Shown: positions 51,373-61,122 of the stretch, one piece after another
How positions within the stretch are numbered: position 1 is the first letter of the stretch
How the letters are laid out: each line of letters begins with the position of its first letter
NCBI GenBank assembly: GCA_965214235.1
Contig: CBDCBH010000002.1
Location: 868,001-932,000 of the forward strand
From: Ilyomonas sp965214235
Lineage (GTDB): Bacteria > Bacteroidota > Bacteroidia > Chitinophagales > Chitinophagaceae
DNA: 64,000 nt
Reading direction: 5' to 3'
Made by a program: the position numbers and the translations under genes
Notes under the pieces: model-generated
Seen by the model: the letters and a program-made list of their open reading frames with translations, nothing else
Databases searched by the model: none
What the model was told of the DNA's origin: nothing

Positions 51373-54300
51373 CTATCCATTCATGATCTCAACATTAATA
51401 TCTACATCAGGATTATCCAATAAAAACTCCGCCATTTCTTCGTTCATGGTGAAGCCACGGTCTATCGTGTGCATAGTAATTTTTAAGTTGTGCAAAGGCT
51501 CATAAATATTAAACCGGATTGACGATTTGCCGGGGTTTGTTTTTACATTGTTTTCAACAAAGTTTACAAAATCGGGCGTAAGGCTGGCTGGCTGAATATT
51601 AATGTCAATGCCTTTTGTGAGTGTTTGTTTAGCTGTTTCTAACAGGCAAATGTTGTTCACTTTAAACTCATACTGGTCGCTGTTATAACGTGTTTTAAAG
51701 TAGCCGGTAATCATTAAATTTTTGCTCGCTTCAACATAGTGTTTGAAGCGCATATAATCATCACTCCACAACATAATTTCGGTTTTGCCGGTAAAGTCCT
51801 CAATAGTAAGTGATCCGAAATTTTTACCTGTTTTGGTTATGCGGTGTTGTGCAGCCGTAACCAATCCGGCAATGCGAAAAGTTTTATTTAAATTAGAGGC
51901 AACAGTGCCTGGCGATTCGTTCACTTCGTTAAATTCAGTTAATGGCATGATGCCATAATACTTCAACTCAAAACGAAAATGGTTAAGCGGGTGACCGCTC
52001 ATAAACATGCCTGTAACCTCCTTCTCATGATCAAGCAGTTCGGTTAATGTCCATTCGGGCGCAGGCAGTATTTTAGGTGGCGCAATTTCAGGCATTATGT
52101 TTTCTCCAAACAAGCTGTTGCCACTTCCTGTTTTATTGGTTTGATAGATATTGCCGTACCGGATGATACGCTCTAACATGCTCGACATCTCGCCCCGTGG
52201 CGTAAAAAAATATTGCGCGCGATGCAATTCCTTAAACGAATCGAAAGCTCCTGAATAAGCCAGGCTTTCAATTGATTTTTTGTTTACAGTACGCTGATTT
52301 ACACGCTTAATAAAATTCCAGATATCTTTAAATGCGCCGTTGCTGCTTCGTTCTTCAATAATGCTTTCAACAGCTGCTTCGCCAACGCCTTTCAAGCCGC
52401 CCAAGCCAAACCGAATTTCACCCTTTTCATTTACAGCAAAGCCCTTGAGCGATTCATTAATATCAGGCCCTAACACCCGATGATTCATGCGTTTGCATTC
52501 TTCCATGAAAAAAGTAATTTTATCAATACTTCCGGCATGATTTAAAACTGCAGCCATGTATTCGCCCGGATAATGCGCTTTTAAATAAGCGGTTTGATAG
52601 GCCACATAAGCATAGCAGGTAGAATGAGATTTATTAAAAGCGTATTGCGCAAAAGCTTCCCAATCCGTCCATATTTTTTCTAAAATCTCTTTCTTATGTC
52701 CGCGCTCGGATGCGCCATTGATAAACTGTGTTTTCATTTTGTCCAGTACAGATTTTTGTTTTTTGCCCATTGCTTTACGCAGCACATCTGCATCGCCTTT
52801 ACTAAAGCCAGCCAGCTTTTGTGAAAGCAACATTACCTGCTCCTGGTAAACAGTAATGCCGTAGGTTTCTTCTAAATATTCACGCATTTCAGGCAGGTCA
52901 TAACTAATCTCTTCCCTTCCATGTTTTCGGGCAACGTATTGAGGAATGTAAGCCATTGGCCCGGGGCGATATAAAGCATTCATGGCTATCAAATCGGCAA
53001 AGCTGTCCGGCTTTAACTCACGCAAATATTTTTGCATCGGCGAACTTTCGAACTGAAAGGTGCCATTGGTTTCTCCGTTTTGGTAAAGCTTGTACGTCTT
53101 TTCATCATCCAGCGGAATGTTATCCAAATCAACATCTACTTTGTGATTTTGCCTGATTAACTCCAATGCTGTTTTAAGGATAGATAGTGTTTTCAAACCC
53201 AAAAAATCCATCTTAAGTACGCCAGCTTCTTCGATGGATGAACCGCCAATTTGTGTGATCCATAAATCAGAATCTTTAGCTGTTGCAACAGGCAATAAAT
53301 CGGTTAAGTCTTTTGGCGCGATAATGATGCCCGCCGCATGAATACCAGTGTTGCGAACCGAGCCTTCCAAACGTTCAGCTTCTTTTAAAACCTGCGCTTT
53401 AATGTCGGTGCCATTATAAATTTCGCGAAGCTTTTTTATATTTTCAATGTCTTCGCCGCCGTATTGTTCCTTTTCTTCGAGCGATTTTTCACCATCTTTT
53501 ATAGTAAGCGGCGCGGTAAGACAGCGACCCAATGTGGTGCCTACTTTTTCAGGAACCAGCTTTACCAGATTGTTTGCTTCATACAGCGGTAAGTCCATTA
53601 CACGAGCCACATCTTTAATGCTGCTTCGCGCAGCCATGGTACCATAAGTTACAATTTGAGCTACCTGGTTTTTGCCGTATTTTTCTACCACATAATCAAT
53701 TACTTTTTGCCTGCCTTCGTCGTCAAAATCGGTATCAATATCAGGCATTGATTTACGGTCGGGATTGAGGAATCTTTCAAACAGTAAATCATATTTTATA
53801 GGGTCGATATTGGTAATGCCTATGCAGTAAGCCACCACACTCCCCGCTGCCGAACCGCGACCCGGACCAATGAAAACGCCACGTTCTCGACCGGCTTTAA
53901 TAAAATCACTTACAATTAAAAAGTAACCGGCGAAGCCCATAGTTTTAATGGTGAACAACTCAAAATCCAAACGCTCTCTCAACTCTTCCGTTATCTCGCT
54001 ATAACGCTGTTTAGCGCCTTCGTAAGTAAGATGATGCAAATAGTTCCATTGATTGAGGTTGTTATCAGTTGCCGTTTGAAATTCTTTTGGTATTGGGAAA
54101 GCCGGTAGAAGGATGTCTTTTTTTAAATTCAGTGGCTCTATCTTATCAACAATTTCATTTGTGTTATCAATGCTTTGGGGAACATCCTGAAAGAGCTGAA
54201 TCATTTCATCGCCCGACTTAAAATAAAATTCATTATTCGGAAACTTGAAACGATGGTTTTTAACCAGCGCATCATCGTTTACAAAATCGTCAAGCCCAGG

Positions 54301-55044
54301 CGTAGATTGCTTTTCGCCCGTATTGATGCAAAGCAAAATATCATGCGCGTTATAATCTTCCTGATCGGTATAATGGCTATCATTGGTAGCAATCACTTTC
54401 ACATTGTGCTTTTTCGCCCATTTAATAAGCGTAGCATTAATTTTATCCTGCTCCGGTATTTTATGACGTTGCAGCTCAATATAATAATCATCGCCAAACA
54501 TATCGAGCCACCACTTAAATTCGTTTTCTGCTTCTGCTTCGTTTTTGTGCAAAATGGCTTGCGGTACATAGGCGCCAATGCAGCACGATGTTGCAATTAA
54601 GCCTTCTTTATATTTTTGAAGAAGATTTTTATCTATGCGTGGATACTTGCTGTACATGCCTTCGCTAAAACCATACGATGTTAGCTTTACCAAATTATGA
54701 TAGCCAACTTTATTTTTTGCCAGCAATACCTGGTGAAAGCGTTCGTCTTTTTGCTCTTTCGTAAATGTTCTTTTTAACCTGTCTTCTACCACATAAAACT
54801 CACATCCAACAATAGGTTTGATGATCGGTTCCAGAATGTCTTTTCCATTTTCATCTTTTCCAACCACTTTTGTTTTTTTCCATGCCTGGTTTACAAAATC
54901 AAACACTCCAAACATATTGCCATGGTCGGTAATTGCAAGAGCAGGCATGTTGTGCTTTTCTGCTTTTTTAAACAGGCTGTCAATATTGGCTGCACCATCA
55001 AGCAAAGAATATTGTGTATGAACATGAAGATGAGAAAACTGCAT
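51373..55044 (-). CDS. dnaE: DNA polymerase III subunit alpha
   Basis: The replicative polymerase of 1223 residues. The N-terminal PHP domain reads HLHVHTQYSLLDGAANIDSL and ITDHGNMFG. The catalytic region has GPGRGSAAGSVVAYCIGIT, the PDIDTDFDDEGR triad, and the fingers/thumb stretches GLKTLSIL and YRPGPMAYIPQYVARKHG, then HhH motifs, an OB domain (FRIAGLVTAAQHRITKTGKN) and a C-terminal tail. The start at MQFSHLHVHT was preferred over an in-frame upstream ATG; the extension is not conserved in form. It ends near a terminator shared with the convergent T9SS gene. Confidence 0.97.
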   Translation of the reverse strand: MQFSHLHVHTQYSLLDGAANIDSLFKKAEKHNMPALAITDHGNMFGVFDFVNQAWKKTKVVGKDENGKDILEPIIKPIVGCEFYVVEDRLKRTFTKEQKDERFHQVLLAKNKVGYHNLVKLTSYGFSEGMYSKYPRIDKNLLQKYKEGLIATSCCIGAYVPQAILHKNEAEAENEFKWWLDMFGDDYYIELQRHKIPEQDKINATLIKWAKKHNVKVIATNDSHYTDQEDYNAHDILLCINTGEKQSTPGLDDFVNDDALVKNHRFKFPNNEFYFKSGDEMIQLFQDVPQSIDNTNEIVDKIEPLNLKKDILLPAFPIPKEFQTATDNNLNQWNYLHHLTYEGAKQRYSEITEELRERLDFELFTIKTMGFAGYFLIVSDFIKAGRERGVFIGPGRGSAAGSVVAYCIGITNIDPIKYDLLFERFLNPDRKSMPDIDTDFDDEGRQKVIDYVVEKYGKNQVAQIVTYGTMAARSSIKDVARVMDLPLYEANNLVKLVPEKVGTTLGRCLTAPLTIKDGEKSLEEKEQYGGEDIENIKKLREIYNGTDIKAQVLKEAERLEGSVRNTGIHAAGIIIAPKDLTDLLPVATAKDSDLWITQIGGSSIEEAGVLKMDFLGLKTLSILKTALELIRQNHKVDVDLDNIPLDDEKTYKLYQNGETNGTFQFESSPMQKYLRELKPDSFADLIAMNALYRPGPMAYIPQYVARKHGREEISYDLPEMREYLEETYGITVYQEQVMLLSQKLAGFSKGDADVLRKAMGKKQKSVLDKMKTQFINGASERGHKKEILEKIWTDWEAFAQYAFNKSHSTCYAYVAYQTAYLKAHYPGEYMAAVLNHAGSIDKITFFMEECKRMNHRVLGPDINESLKGFAVNEKGEIRFGLGGLKGVGEAAVESIIEERSSNGAFKDIWNFIKRVNQRTVNKKSIESLAYSGAFDSFKELHRAQYFFTPRGEMSSMLERIIRYGNIYQTNKTGSGNSLFGENIMPEIAPPKILPAPEWTLTELLDHEKEVTGMFMSGHPLNHFRFELKYYGIMPLTEFNEVNESPGTVASNLNKTFRIAGLVTAAQHRITKTGKNFGSLTIEDFTGKTEIMLWSDDYMRFKHYVEASKNLMITGYFKTRYNSDQYEFKVNNICLLETAKQTLTKGIDINIQPASLTPDFVNFVENNVKTNPGKSSIRFNIYEPLHNLKITMHTIDRGFTMNEEMAEFLLDNPDVDINVEIMNG

Positions 55045-55151
55045 AAACTGATAGTTATTTTTTGGAGTAAAAACAAAGCACAAATTACTTTATAAAAAAC
55101 TAAATATTTTGGTATTTTTTCAACAATATGGTTAGTACGGACTGATATCTT

Positions 55152-55940
55152 TTATTGGCTGATTGTGGAAATTGAAGTATGGTTATTCATTACTTTCATC
55201 ATACTTAATGTAGCAGCAATTATAGCATACACCGGTGCAAAAATCCAACCGATGACAGGAACCAGATGAAAGGCATAAAAAACAAAGCCATTTCCAATGG
55301 CAAGTCCGCGATGAGAACCAATAAAAACAATGCTTTGTTGTGCAGGCAGGTTGCGCCGTTCGCAGCTGTAATACAGCATACTAAAACCATAATAATATGC
55401 CTCAACTATCAATGCAATTACTGGTGTTATCCAACCGGCAACCGGTACAAAAGAAAGCAGCAACAACGAAATAATATACACTGTTTGCCATAACATATTG
55501 CGCATAGCAATGGCAATGCCACGCAAAATATCTTTAGCCAGTTTAGTAAAAGAAAAAGGGAAATCTCGGTTTTCTAATATGGCTTCTGTTTTTTCGCTCA
55601 GGTAAGCAAACACCGGCGATCCGGCAATAAGCCAGATGTATTTAAACAACGAAAAATAAAACAGCATTACAATGAGCCAGAGAATAAAAGTTGCAAAAGC
55701 AAAAATGAAATTCAAAAAACCGTTTTGCTGGTGATTATGTATCCAATTGTTGATGTGAGTGATAGTAAAAATCCATTGTATAAAATGGCTTGCACTTTTA
55801 CCAAAAACAATCATGCTGATAGCGAATAACAATGCATAAATCAACCCGGGAATTACAATCCATTTCCAAAGCTTATGCTTTTGAATAAAGCGATGCGCTT
55901 CAAAATACGATTGAAGAGAAATAATGATTTCTTTAAACAA
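55152..55940 (-). CDS. EI24/CysZ-like membrane protein
   Basis: A 262-residue protein with about six hydrophobic segments. It shows an EI24-type pattern: LKHKLWKWIVIPGLIYALLF-like N-terminal region (residues about 20-45), SPVFAYLSEKTEAILENRDFPFSFTKLAKDILRGI, a hydrophobic central pair and GWITPVIALIVEAYYYGFSMLYY. Relatives include sulphate-linked CysZ; for Bacteroidetes members no role is established. It lies between dnaE and lptD and is not obviously in an operon with either (107 and 81 base gaps). Confidence 0.8.
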   Translation of the reverse strand: MFKEIIISLQSYFEAHRFIQKHKLWKWIVIPGLIYALLFAISMIVFGKSASHFIQWIFTITHINNWIHNHQQNGFLNFIFAFATFILWLIVMLFYFSLFKYIWLIAGSPVFAYLSEKTEAILENRDFPFSFTKLAKDILRGIAIAMRNMLWQTVYIISLLLLSFVPVAGWITPVIALIVEAYYYGFSMLYYSCERRNLPAQQSIVFIGSHRGLAIGNGFVFYAFHLVPVIGWIFAPVYAIIAATLSMMKVMNNHTSISTISQ

Positions 55941-56021
55941 AGAATAATAATTTGTGAGCTAAGATAGCCGAATAAAAATGATGCCTGCAACCGCTTGTAA
56001 AATGCTTTGCTTTCTATACCG

Positions 56022-58823
56022 TTAGTACGTTGTAAAACTTCTTGTGCGGTTAATTCTTAAATCGCGCAACAAACTTGATTTTGGATTTAGTGTAATACTA
56101 AACGAGCGCGTTCGTCCAACAGGCGTAAGGTTAATGGCTAATTGCCAGCAGTGCATTTCGCGGGTAATATACATGGTAAGCAAACCAATGTTTAAATCGC
56201 GAACATTAAAATAAGTGCTGCCGCCAATTTTCCATTTGGGTGTTAAACTAAAATCACCGTTCACATTCAGGCTCGAGGTAATCAATGTATAATAGCCGCT
56301 GTAATCGGGTTTTAAGGAACGCTGAAAGCTGGTGGTGAACGATAAGTTTAACGACCACGGAATATTAAAGTCAACAAAATCGGCTGGGTTCGCTCTTAAA
56401 TAAGCCAGTGCAGATGCCTGCTCATCGGGCGTTAAAGTTTGATCTAATTCGCTTACGCGCTGGTTATCGGTTTTACCGTCTTTGCTTTTGCTTTGTATTT
56501 GTGTTGATACCGCAAAAGAAGCGTTGGTAAGCCTGCCAATTACTCCGCGTTTCCATAACAAAGTGTCCATGTCTCTGCCGTATCTGTCTGTTTCATAAGG
56601 GTCGAAAACCGCATTACCGGTAATGTTTACTTTTTGAAATAAAGTGCTGCGGTATTGCGCTGAAATGTACGACCATCGCAACCTTGATGCAAGAAAATTA
56701 TAGCTTGTGGCAAAGTTCAAGCCGTCTATCAGCTTCAATTTGCGCGTAGGGTTTTCACCAGTTGAATCTTTTTTATTCTTTAATTTCAATTCCAGCAAAT
56801 TTTCCAGGCTGAATGTAAGACCGCCAAACCTCCCCGGTGAATAAGGACTAATTAAATTACCACCCAATAGAGAAACTTTTTGAACCAGAAAAGTATCTTT
56901 TATAGCTCCTGTTTTTGTATTCGTATCAGCAATGGGTATGATTATATTTTTATAAAACTGACTTACTAAATCGGGCTTAAAATTAAACGAAACGGTAGGT
57001 GTAATTTGGTGGCGAATAGCAACAATATTTTTTGAATGCGGAAAGTTAAGCGTTCCAAAAATGCGTGTGTTTACACCGGCTCCAAACGTTACTTCACGGG
57101 CAGTATAAAAGCCTTTGTGTTCAATTGTATCAACTTTATGATTAGCACTATCGAAGAAAATTTCGTTCTTCTGTCCAAACCATCTTTCACTATAACTTAC
57201 CGATGGCGAAATAATAAAAGGTCCTAATGCAGGGAGCGATAAAGAAATGGGAATACTATGCTGAACGCCCCATTGCGCTGTATCTAAAATGTGCTTTAAA
57301 TTAAAAGCGGTATCATAAAAAGAAAATTGATTTAATAATTGACCGCTGTAAGAAACTCCTAATTTTTCGTACCACTTCGGCGCACCTACAAACTCCTTTT
57401 TTTCAAACGGATAAATGGTGTTTGCTGTAAAACTGACTGTTGGAAAATTGATGTTTTGAATGTGTAATAAATTGTTTTGATTATGGTTTAAACCAACCGA
57501 CATGTTGTATTTTCCCTGATCCCATGTTTTGGAATAGGTGATAGACGAAGTAAGCAGGTTTTGATAATTGCGAATGGGATTATCGGGCACGTATTGATTA
57601 AAACGTGTGGTGCCTGCGTTTACGCTTGCTGTAAATGATGTGCCCGGATGCGCTTTTGTATCCTGCGAATGACTCCAACGGATCGCATAGTTTTGCGACG
57701 TTGTAAATTCGTCTTTTGAAAAGACGTTACCATAAGATGAGTTTAAGATTTTGCTATGTTGAATTTCTAAATTCAACGTGCCTCTATACTTGTATCGCTT
57801 ATAATATTCGGGCGTTAAAGTCAGCGTCCAACCACCATAGGAGTAAATGTTAGCGCGGGTTGTAAGGTCCCAATTATCGTTAAACACTTTATAGTAACCT
57901 AAGTTTTCAATTCCTAAACCATAACTGCTGTTAGTGGCAAATTGAGCAGGCAGCAAACCCGAATGCCTGCCACGATTTAACGGGTAAATTCCAAACGGAG
58001 TATAAATGGGAATCGGTACACCTTCAAACTCCGGATGTGCTGGACCCGACACTGCCAGTTTGTTATTAATGATTTTCATTTTGCGGGCTACAAAAGCAAA
58101 ATGCGGTGTATCTAAATTGCAGGTAGTAAAGCGGCTGCGGTAAGCAAAAGCAACGTCTTTGGACGTCTTTTTTACACGCTGGGCATTCACAAAAATTTCG
58201 CCTTCGTTGTAAAACGAATTTAGCGATAAGCCGCGCTGTGTTTTTAAATTAAAACTAATGGTATCGCTAATAGTAGTTTGATCGCCTTCCTTTATAGTGG
58301 GCTTGCTTAACGGGTTGTTGGCGGTATCAATTCCTCCAAATGCTTTAATCACCTGCGATGATTGATCGTACTGAATATTATTCGCTGTTAAATCAACATC
58401 CTTATTTTTTGCATTGGCTTTTCCGTACAAATAAAATTTGCGCGATTCAACAAACAATACGCCTGAATCATCAGCCGAATATTCAATTGGCGCATCTAAA
58501 GAATTTTTTGAAATAAGCAACGAATCTATCTTTCGCTTTTTTGTTGAATCGGCGTTAGCGGTATCTTTAAAAAATAAACTATCCGGTGCATTGATGATAT
58601 TATTATTACGCGCTGTATCGTGAGGCAAAGCGCCGGTATCGTTACGTAATTTTTGTAAGGTAGAATCCGTTATGATGGTATCGCTAACAGATTTATTGGA
58701 AAAAGAAGTTGAATAAAAAGAACGATAACCCAAAGCGTTAATATGATTGATAAAAAAAAGTAAAACAAGCAAACCTGCAAAGGCAAGGATTTTTTTTCTG
58801 CTAATTTTACTACGTTTGCTCAT
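56022..58823 (-). CDS. lptD: Putative LPS-assembly outer-membrane protein LptD
   Basis: A 933-residue outer-membrane protein. The N-terminus (MSKRSKISRKKILAFAGLLVLLFF) is a signal/anchor. Residues about 75-200 form an OstA/LptA-like beta-jellyroll (SLISKNSLDAPIEYSADDSGVLFVESRKFYLYGKA) and the remainder is a large beta-barrel with aromatic-rich strands. In this phylum the N-terminal domain and barrel are long, as here. Its start was set at MSKRSK; upstream sequence runs toward the divergent amidase gene. It forms one half of a divergent envelope block with amidase, MlaD-like and OstA-like genes. Confidence 0.85.
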   Translation of the reverse strand: MSKRSKISRKKILAFAGLLVLLFFINHINALGYRSFYSTSFSNKSVSDTIITDSTLQKLRNDTGALPHDTARNNNIINAPDSLFFKDTANADSTKKRKIDSLLISKNSLDAPIEYSADDSGVLFVESRKFYLYGKANAKNKDVDLTANNIQYDQSSQVIKAFGGIDTANNPLSKPTIKEGDQTTISDTISFNLKTQRGLSLNSFYNEGEIFVNAQRVKKTSKDVAFAYRSRFTTCNLDTPHFAFVARKMKIINNKLAVSGPAHPEFEGVPIPIYTPFGIYPLNRGRHSGLLPAQFATNSSYGLGIENLGYYKVFNDNWDLTTRANIYSYGGWTLTLTPEYYKRYKYRGTLNLEIQHSKILNSSYGNVFSKDEFTTSQNYAIRWSHSQDTKAHPGTSFTASVNAGTTRFNQYVPDNPIRNYQNLLTSSITYSKTWDQGKYNMSVGLNHNQNNLLHIQNINFPTVSFTANTIYPFEKKEFVGAPKWYEKLGVSYSGQLLNQFSFYDTAFNLKHILDTAQWGVQHSIPISLSLPALGPFIISPSVSYSERWFGQKNEIFFDSANHKVDTIEHKGFYTAREVTFGAGVNTRIFGTLNFPHSKNIVAIRHQITPTVSFNFKPDLVSQFYKNIIIPIADTNTKTGAIKDTFLVQKVSLLGGNLISPYSPGRFGGLTFSLENLLELKLKNKKDSTGENPTRKLKLIDGLNFATSYNFLASRLRWSYISAQYRSTLFQKVNITGNAVFDPYETDRYGRDMDTLLWKRGVIGRLTNASFAVSTQIQSKSKDGKTDNQRVSELDQTLTPDEQASALAYLRANPADFVDFNIPWSLNLSFTTSFQRSLKPDYSGYYTLITSSLNVNGDFSLTPKWKIGGSTYFNVRDLNIGLLTMYITREMHCWQLAINLTPVGRTRSFSITLNPKSSLLRDLRINRTRSFTTY

Positions 58824-58834
58824 ACAGTTAAAAA

Positions 58835-58842
58835 CAAAAATA
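58835..58842 (-). promoter_or_regulatory. Candidate -7 box for lptD
   Basis: On the minus strand TATTTTTG matches TAnnTTTG and ends 11 bases before the lptD ATG, implying a very short leader. No -33 box is seen at the expected distance. Confidence 0.35.
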
Positions 58843-58881
58843 ACCGAAACCGTAAACAGATAACTTAACGATACGTGAATT

Positions 58882-58992
58882 ATGTATAAATTATCCGGTA
58901 AAGCATTTGCAATTCTACTTTTTCTTTTTATTCTTTCTTCTTTTGACAAGCCGGATTGGGGAAACGATGCAATACAAAAGAATGTTTTAAAA
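58882..58992 (+). other. Signal-peptide start of the amidase gene in a shifted frame
   Basis: ATG 58882 begins MYKLSGKAFAILLFLFILSS, a clear signal peptide, followed by FDKPDWGNDAIQKNVLK. At the A4 run (58989-58992) the frame would need one more A to continue into TIIIDPGHG of the amidase. This is the natural N-terminus of the downstream reading frame. Confidence 0.7.
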
Positions 58993-59888
58993 CTATTATT
59001 ATCGATCCGGGTCATGGCTTGCCCGACCCCGGCGCTCCTGGGTCTTATAGCAACGAATCAACCAAAGCGTTGGAGATTGCGTTGAAGCTGGGCGATATGC
59101 TAAAGCAAAATCTTCCCAACACAAAAATAATTTTTACGCGCACCGATGAATACCTGCCCGAACACCTTACCAGCATTAAGGAAGCATTAAAAAGAAGAGC
59201 GCAAATTGCTAACGAAAACCATGGTGATTTATTTATCAGCATTCACTTAAATTCAGCGAACGATAGAATACGACATGATGTTGTTGGACATAAAAAAGAA
59301 ACGTACTACACTTACTCCGGCAAAGGAAAACGAAAGAAAAAAATTGCACATACGCATACGGTTCCCATTTATAAAAGCACCAACCTGGGCTGCGATGCCA
59401 AAGGCACCGAAGTGTACATTTGGGCGGTTAGTAAAGCCGATTCAAAAAAACAATTTGTAGGCTCATCTGAAGATGAGATGAACGATAGCACCGGTGCCGA
59501 TTCTTCAGAGTTTATGTTCGATTCGCCGGAAGCAAAAATCAAAGCTTCTATTCTTACTAAAAAATACTTCAACAACAGCCGTATGGTTGCCGAATTGGTG
59601 CAGGAAGAATTTGAAAAACAAGGCAGAATTAACCGCGGTGTTTTGCAACGTAATAATAAAGGTATTTGGGTGTTGCAGGCAACAGCCATGCCCAGTATTT
59701 TGGTTGAAACTGGTTACATCTGTAACCGCGAAGAAGAGGCTTATTTGAATGATGACAAAGACCAAAATGAAGTTGCGTATGCTATTATGCGCGGCGTTTT
59801 GCGTTATAAAGAAAGTTTAGAAAACGGAAACGTTCCTGCGGTATCGCAAAATGCAAGCGGCGCATCCGATTCTTCAAATAAGCATTAA
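58956..59888 (+). CDS. N-acetylmuramoyl-L-alanine amidase (frame of the catalytic domain)
   Basis: An amidase 3-type Zn peptidase that cleaves the amide between muramic acid and L-Ala in peptidoglycan. The catalytic domain shows KTIIIDPGHGLPDPGAPG (His), then the Glu after (SNESTKALEIALKLGDML), ISIHLNSAND (second His) and ILVETGYICNREEEAYL (catalytic Glu). The displayed frame opens at a TTG, but the real start is probably ATG 58882 with a signal peptide, one base out of frame at the A4 run 58989-58992 (see that entry). The protein then exports to the periplasm. The mlaD-like gene follows after 181 bases. Confidence 0.85.
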   Translation: MGKRCNTKECFKTIIIDPGHGLPDPGAPGSYSNESTKALEIALKLGDMLKQNLPNTKIIFTRTDEYLPEHLTSIKEALKRRAQIANENHGDLFISIHLNSANDRIRHDVVGHKKETYYTYSGKGKRKKKIAHTHTVPIYKSTNLGCDAKGTEVYIWAVSKADSKKQFVGSSEDEMNDSTGADSSEFMFDSPEAKIKASILTKKYFNNSRMVAELVQEEFEKQGRINRGVLQRNNKGIWVLQATAMPSILVETGYICNREEEAYLNDDKDQNEVAYAIMRGVLRYKESLENGNVPAVSQNASGASDSSNKH

Positions 59889-60031
59889 TATAAATCACTC
59901 AATCCTCAACATACTTCTGTCATATTTTAAATACATGTCGTTACATCTAAACCGATAACGCATACTTTTGCCATTTATAAAATTTATACGTATCCATTGT
60001 TGCAAGCAAACCATTGCATAAGCTATAACCT

Positions 60032-60039
60032 TACATTTG
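60032..60039 (+). promoter_or_regulatory. Candidate -7 box for the mlaD-like gene
   Basis: TACATTTG followed by C matches TAnnTTTG exactly and lies 30 bases before the ATG. A TTG at 60014-60016 is a possible but closely spaced -33 element (15 bases). Confidence 0.4.
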
Positions 60040-60069
60040 CCTTGCAACTATTGAAATAAAACCGATTTG

Positions 60070-61119
60070 ATGAAAATATCGAATGAAACCAAAATTGGTG
60101 CGCTTACAATTATCGCCGTTGCGCTTTTAATTTTAGGTTTTAATTTTTTGAAAGGAAAAAGCTTGTTTAAGAGCGGCAATTATTTATACGCGAAGTATGC
60201 CGACATTAAAGGTCTTGCACCATCCAATGCTGTGTACATTAACGGCTTTCAAATTGGTAGTGTATCAGAAATTGAATCGGCAAACAAAACCGTTACCAAT
60301 ATTGTTGTTACCATTAAATTAAAAGAAGAATATGATATACCCGGCAACTCGGTTGCAATCATTAATTCAAATCCGTTAGGCTCACCCAGCATTGAAATCG
60401 ATTTAGGCAACAGCACTACATTTATTAAAAACAACGATACCATTGCTACAACTAATAATCCGGGTGTGCTGGGAACATTAACCAGCAAACTGGCTCCTGT
60501 AGCCGACCAGGTTACCGTTACTTTACATTCGCTCGATTCATTGCTGAATAATTTCAACGCCGTTTTAGATATAAAAACAAAAGGAAATCTGCAATCGGTT
60601 ATCGGCAATTTAAGCAGCGCTTCTGCGGCGTTAATAACAACATCAGCTTCATTAAACAAATTGCTGGATACGCAATCCGGCGATCTTGCAGCCATTCTTG
60701 CAAATCTCAAAAGTTTTACCTCAAATCTTTCCGGCAACAATGCAACACTTACCCGAACATTGAACCATGTTGATAGTTTAACCAACAATTTAGCGCATTT
60801 GAATTTAGACAGTGTGATGATGCAAGTGAAAGCTGCAACCACAAAGTTAGACAGCGCAATGACAGCCATTAATTCAACAAAAGGCACGGTGGGTGCGCTG
60901 CTTTATGACCGTGAAATTTATAACAACTTAAACAATACCGTTGTGAGTTTGCATACATTAACGGATGACCTTCGTGTTCATCCGAGGCGATATGTGAACA
61001 TCTCGATTTTTGGTAAAAAAGATAAAGGTAACTACATCACAAAACCATTGAACGAACAAACAAAACCCGATACACTTTTTGCCTCGAAAGATACCATTCT
61101 TGTTGTTCAACCTAAATAA
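60070..61119 (+). CDS. mlaD: MlaD/MCE-domain lipid-transport protein
   Basis: A 349-residue protein anchored by an N-terminal helix (TKIGALTIIAVALLILGFNFLKG) with an MCE domain right after it (LYAKYADIKGLAPSNAVYINGFQIGSVSEIE, PLGSPSIEIDLGN). The C-terminal part is a helical/coiled-coil segment rich in Asn, Ser and Leu, as in MCE proteins that build trans-envelope tunnels. It binds phospholipids for transport between membranes. No MlaE or MlaF gene is adjacent in this window. ATG 60070 is used; a TTG precedes it. It is followed 3 bases later by the OstA-like gene, so the two are co-transcribed. Confidence 0.85.
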   Translation: MKISNETKIGALTIIAVALLILGFNFLKGKSLFKSGNYLYAKYADIKGLAPSNAVYINGFQIGSVSEIESANKTVTNIVVTIKLKEEYDIPGNSVAIINSNPLGSPSIEIDLGNSTTFIKNNDTIATTNNPGVLGTLTSKLAPVADQVTVTLHSLDSLLNNFNAVLDIKTKGNLQSVIGNLSSASAALITTSASLNKLLDTQSGDLAAILANLKSFTSNLSGNNATLTRTLNHVDSLTNNLAHLNLDSVMMQVKAATTKLDSAMTAINSTKGTVGALLYDREIYNNLNNTVVSLHTLTDDLRVHPRRYVNISIFGKKDKGNYITKPLNEQTKPDTLFASKDTILVVQPK

Positions 61120-61122
61120 AGT

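Noticed and set aside
58823..59015. Longer lptD start reaching into the amidase gene
   Set aside because: It would overlap the divergent signal-peptide start at 58882, and MSKRSK gives a normal signal-anchor.
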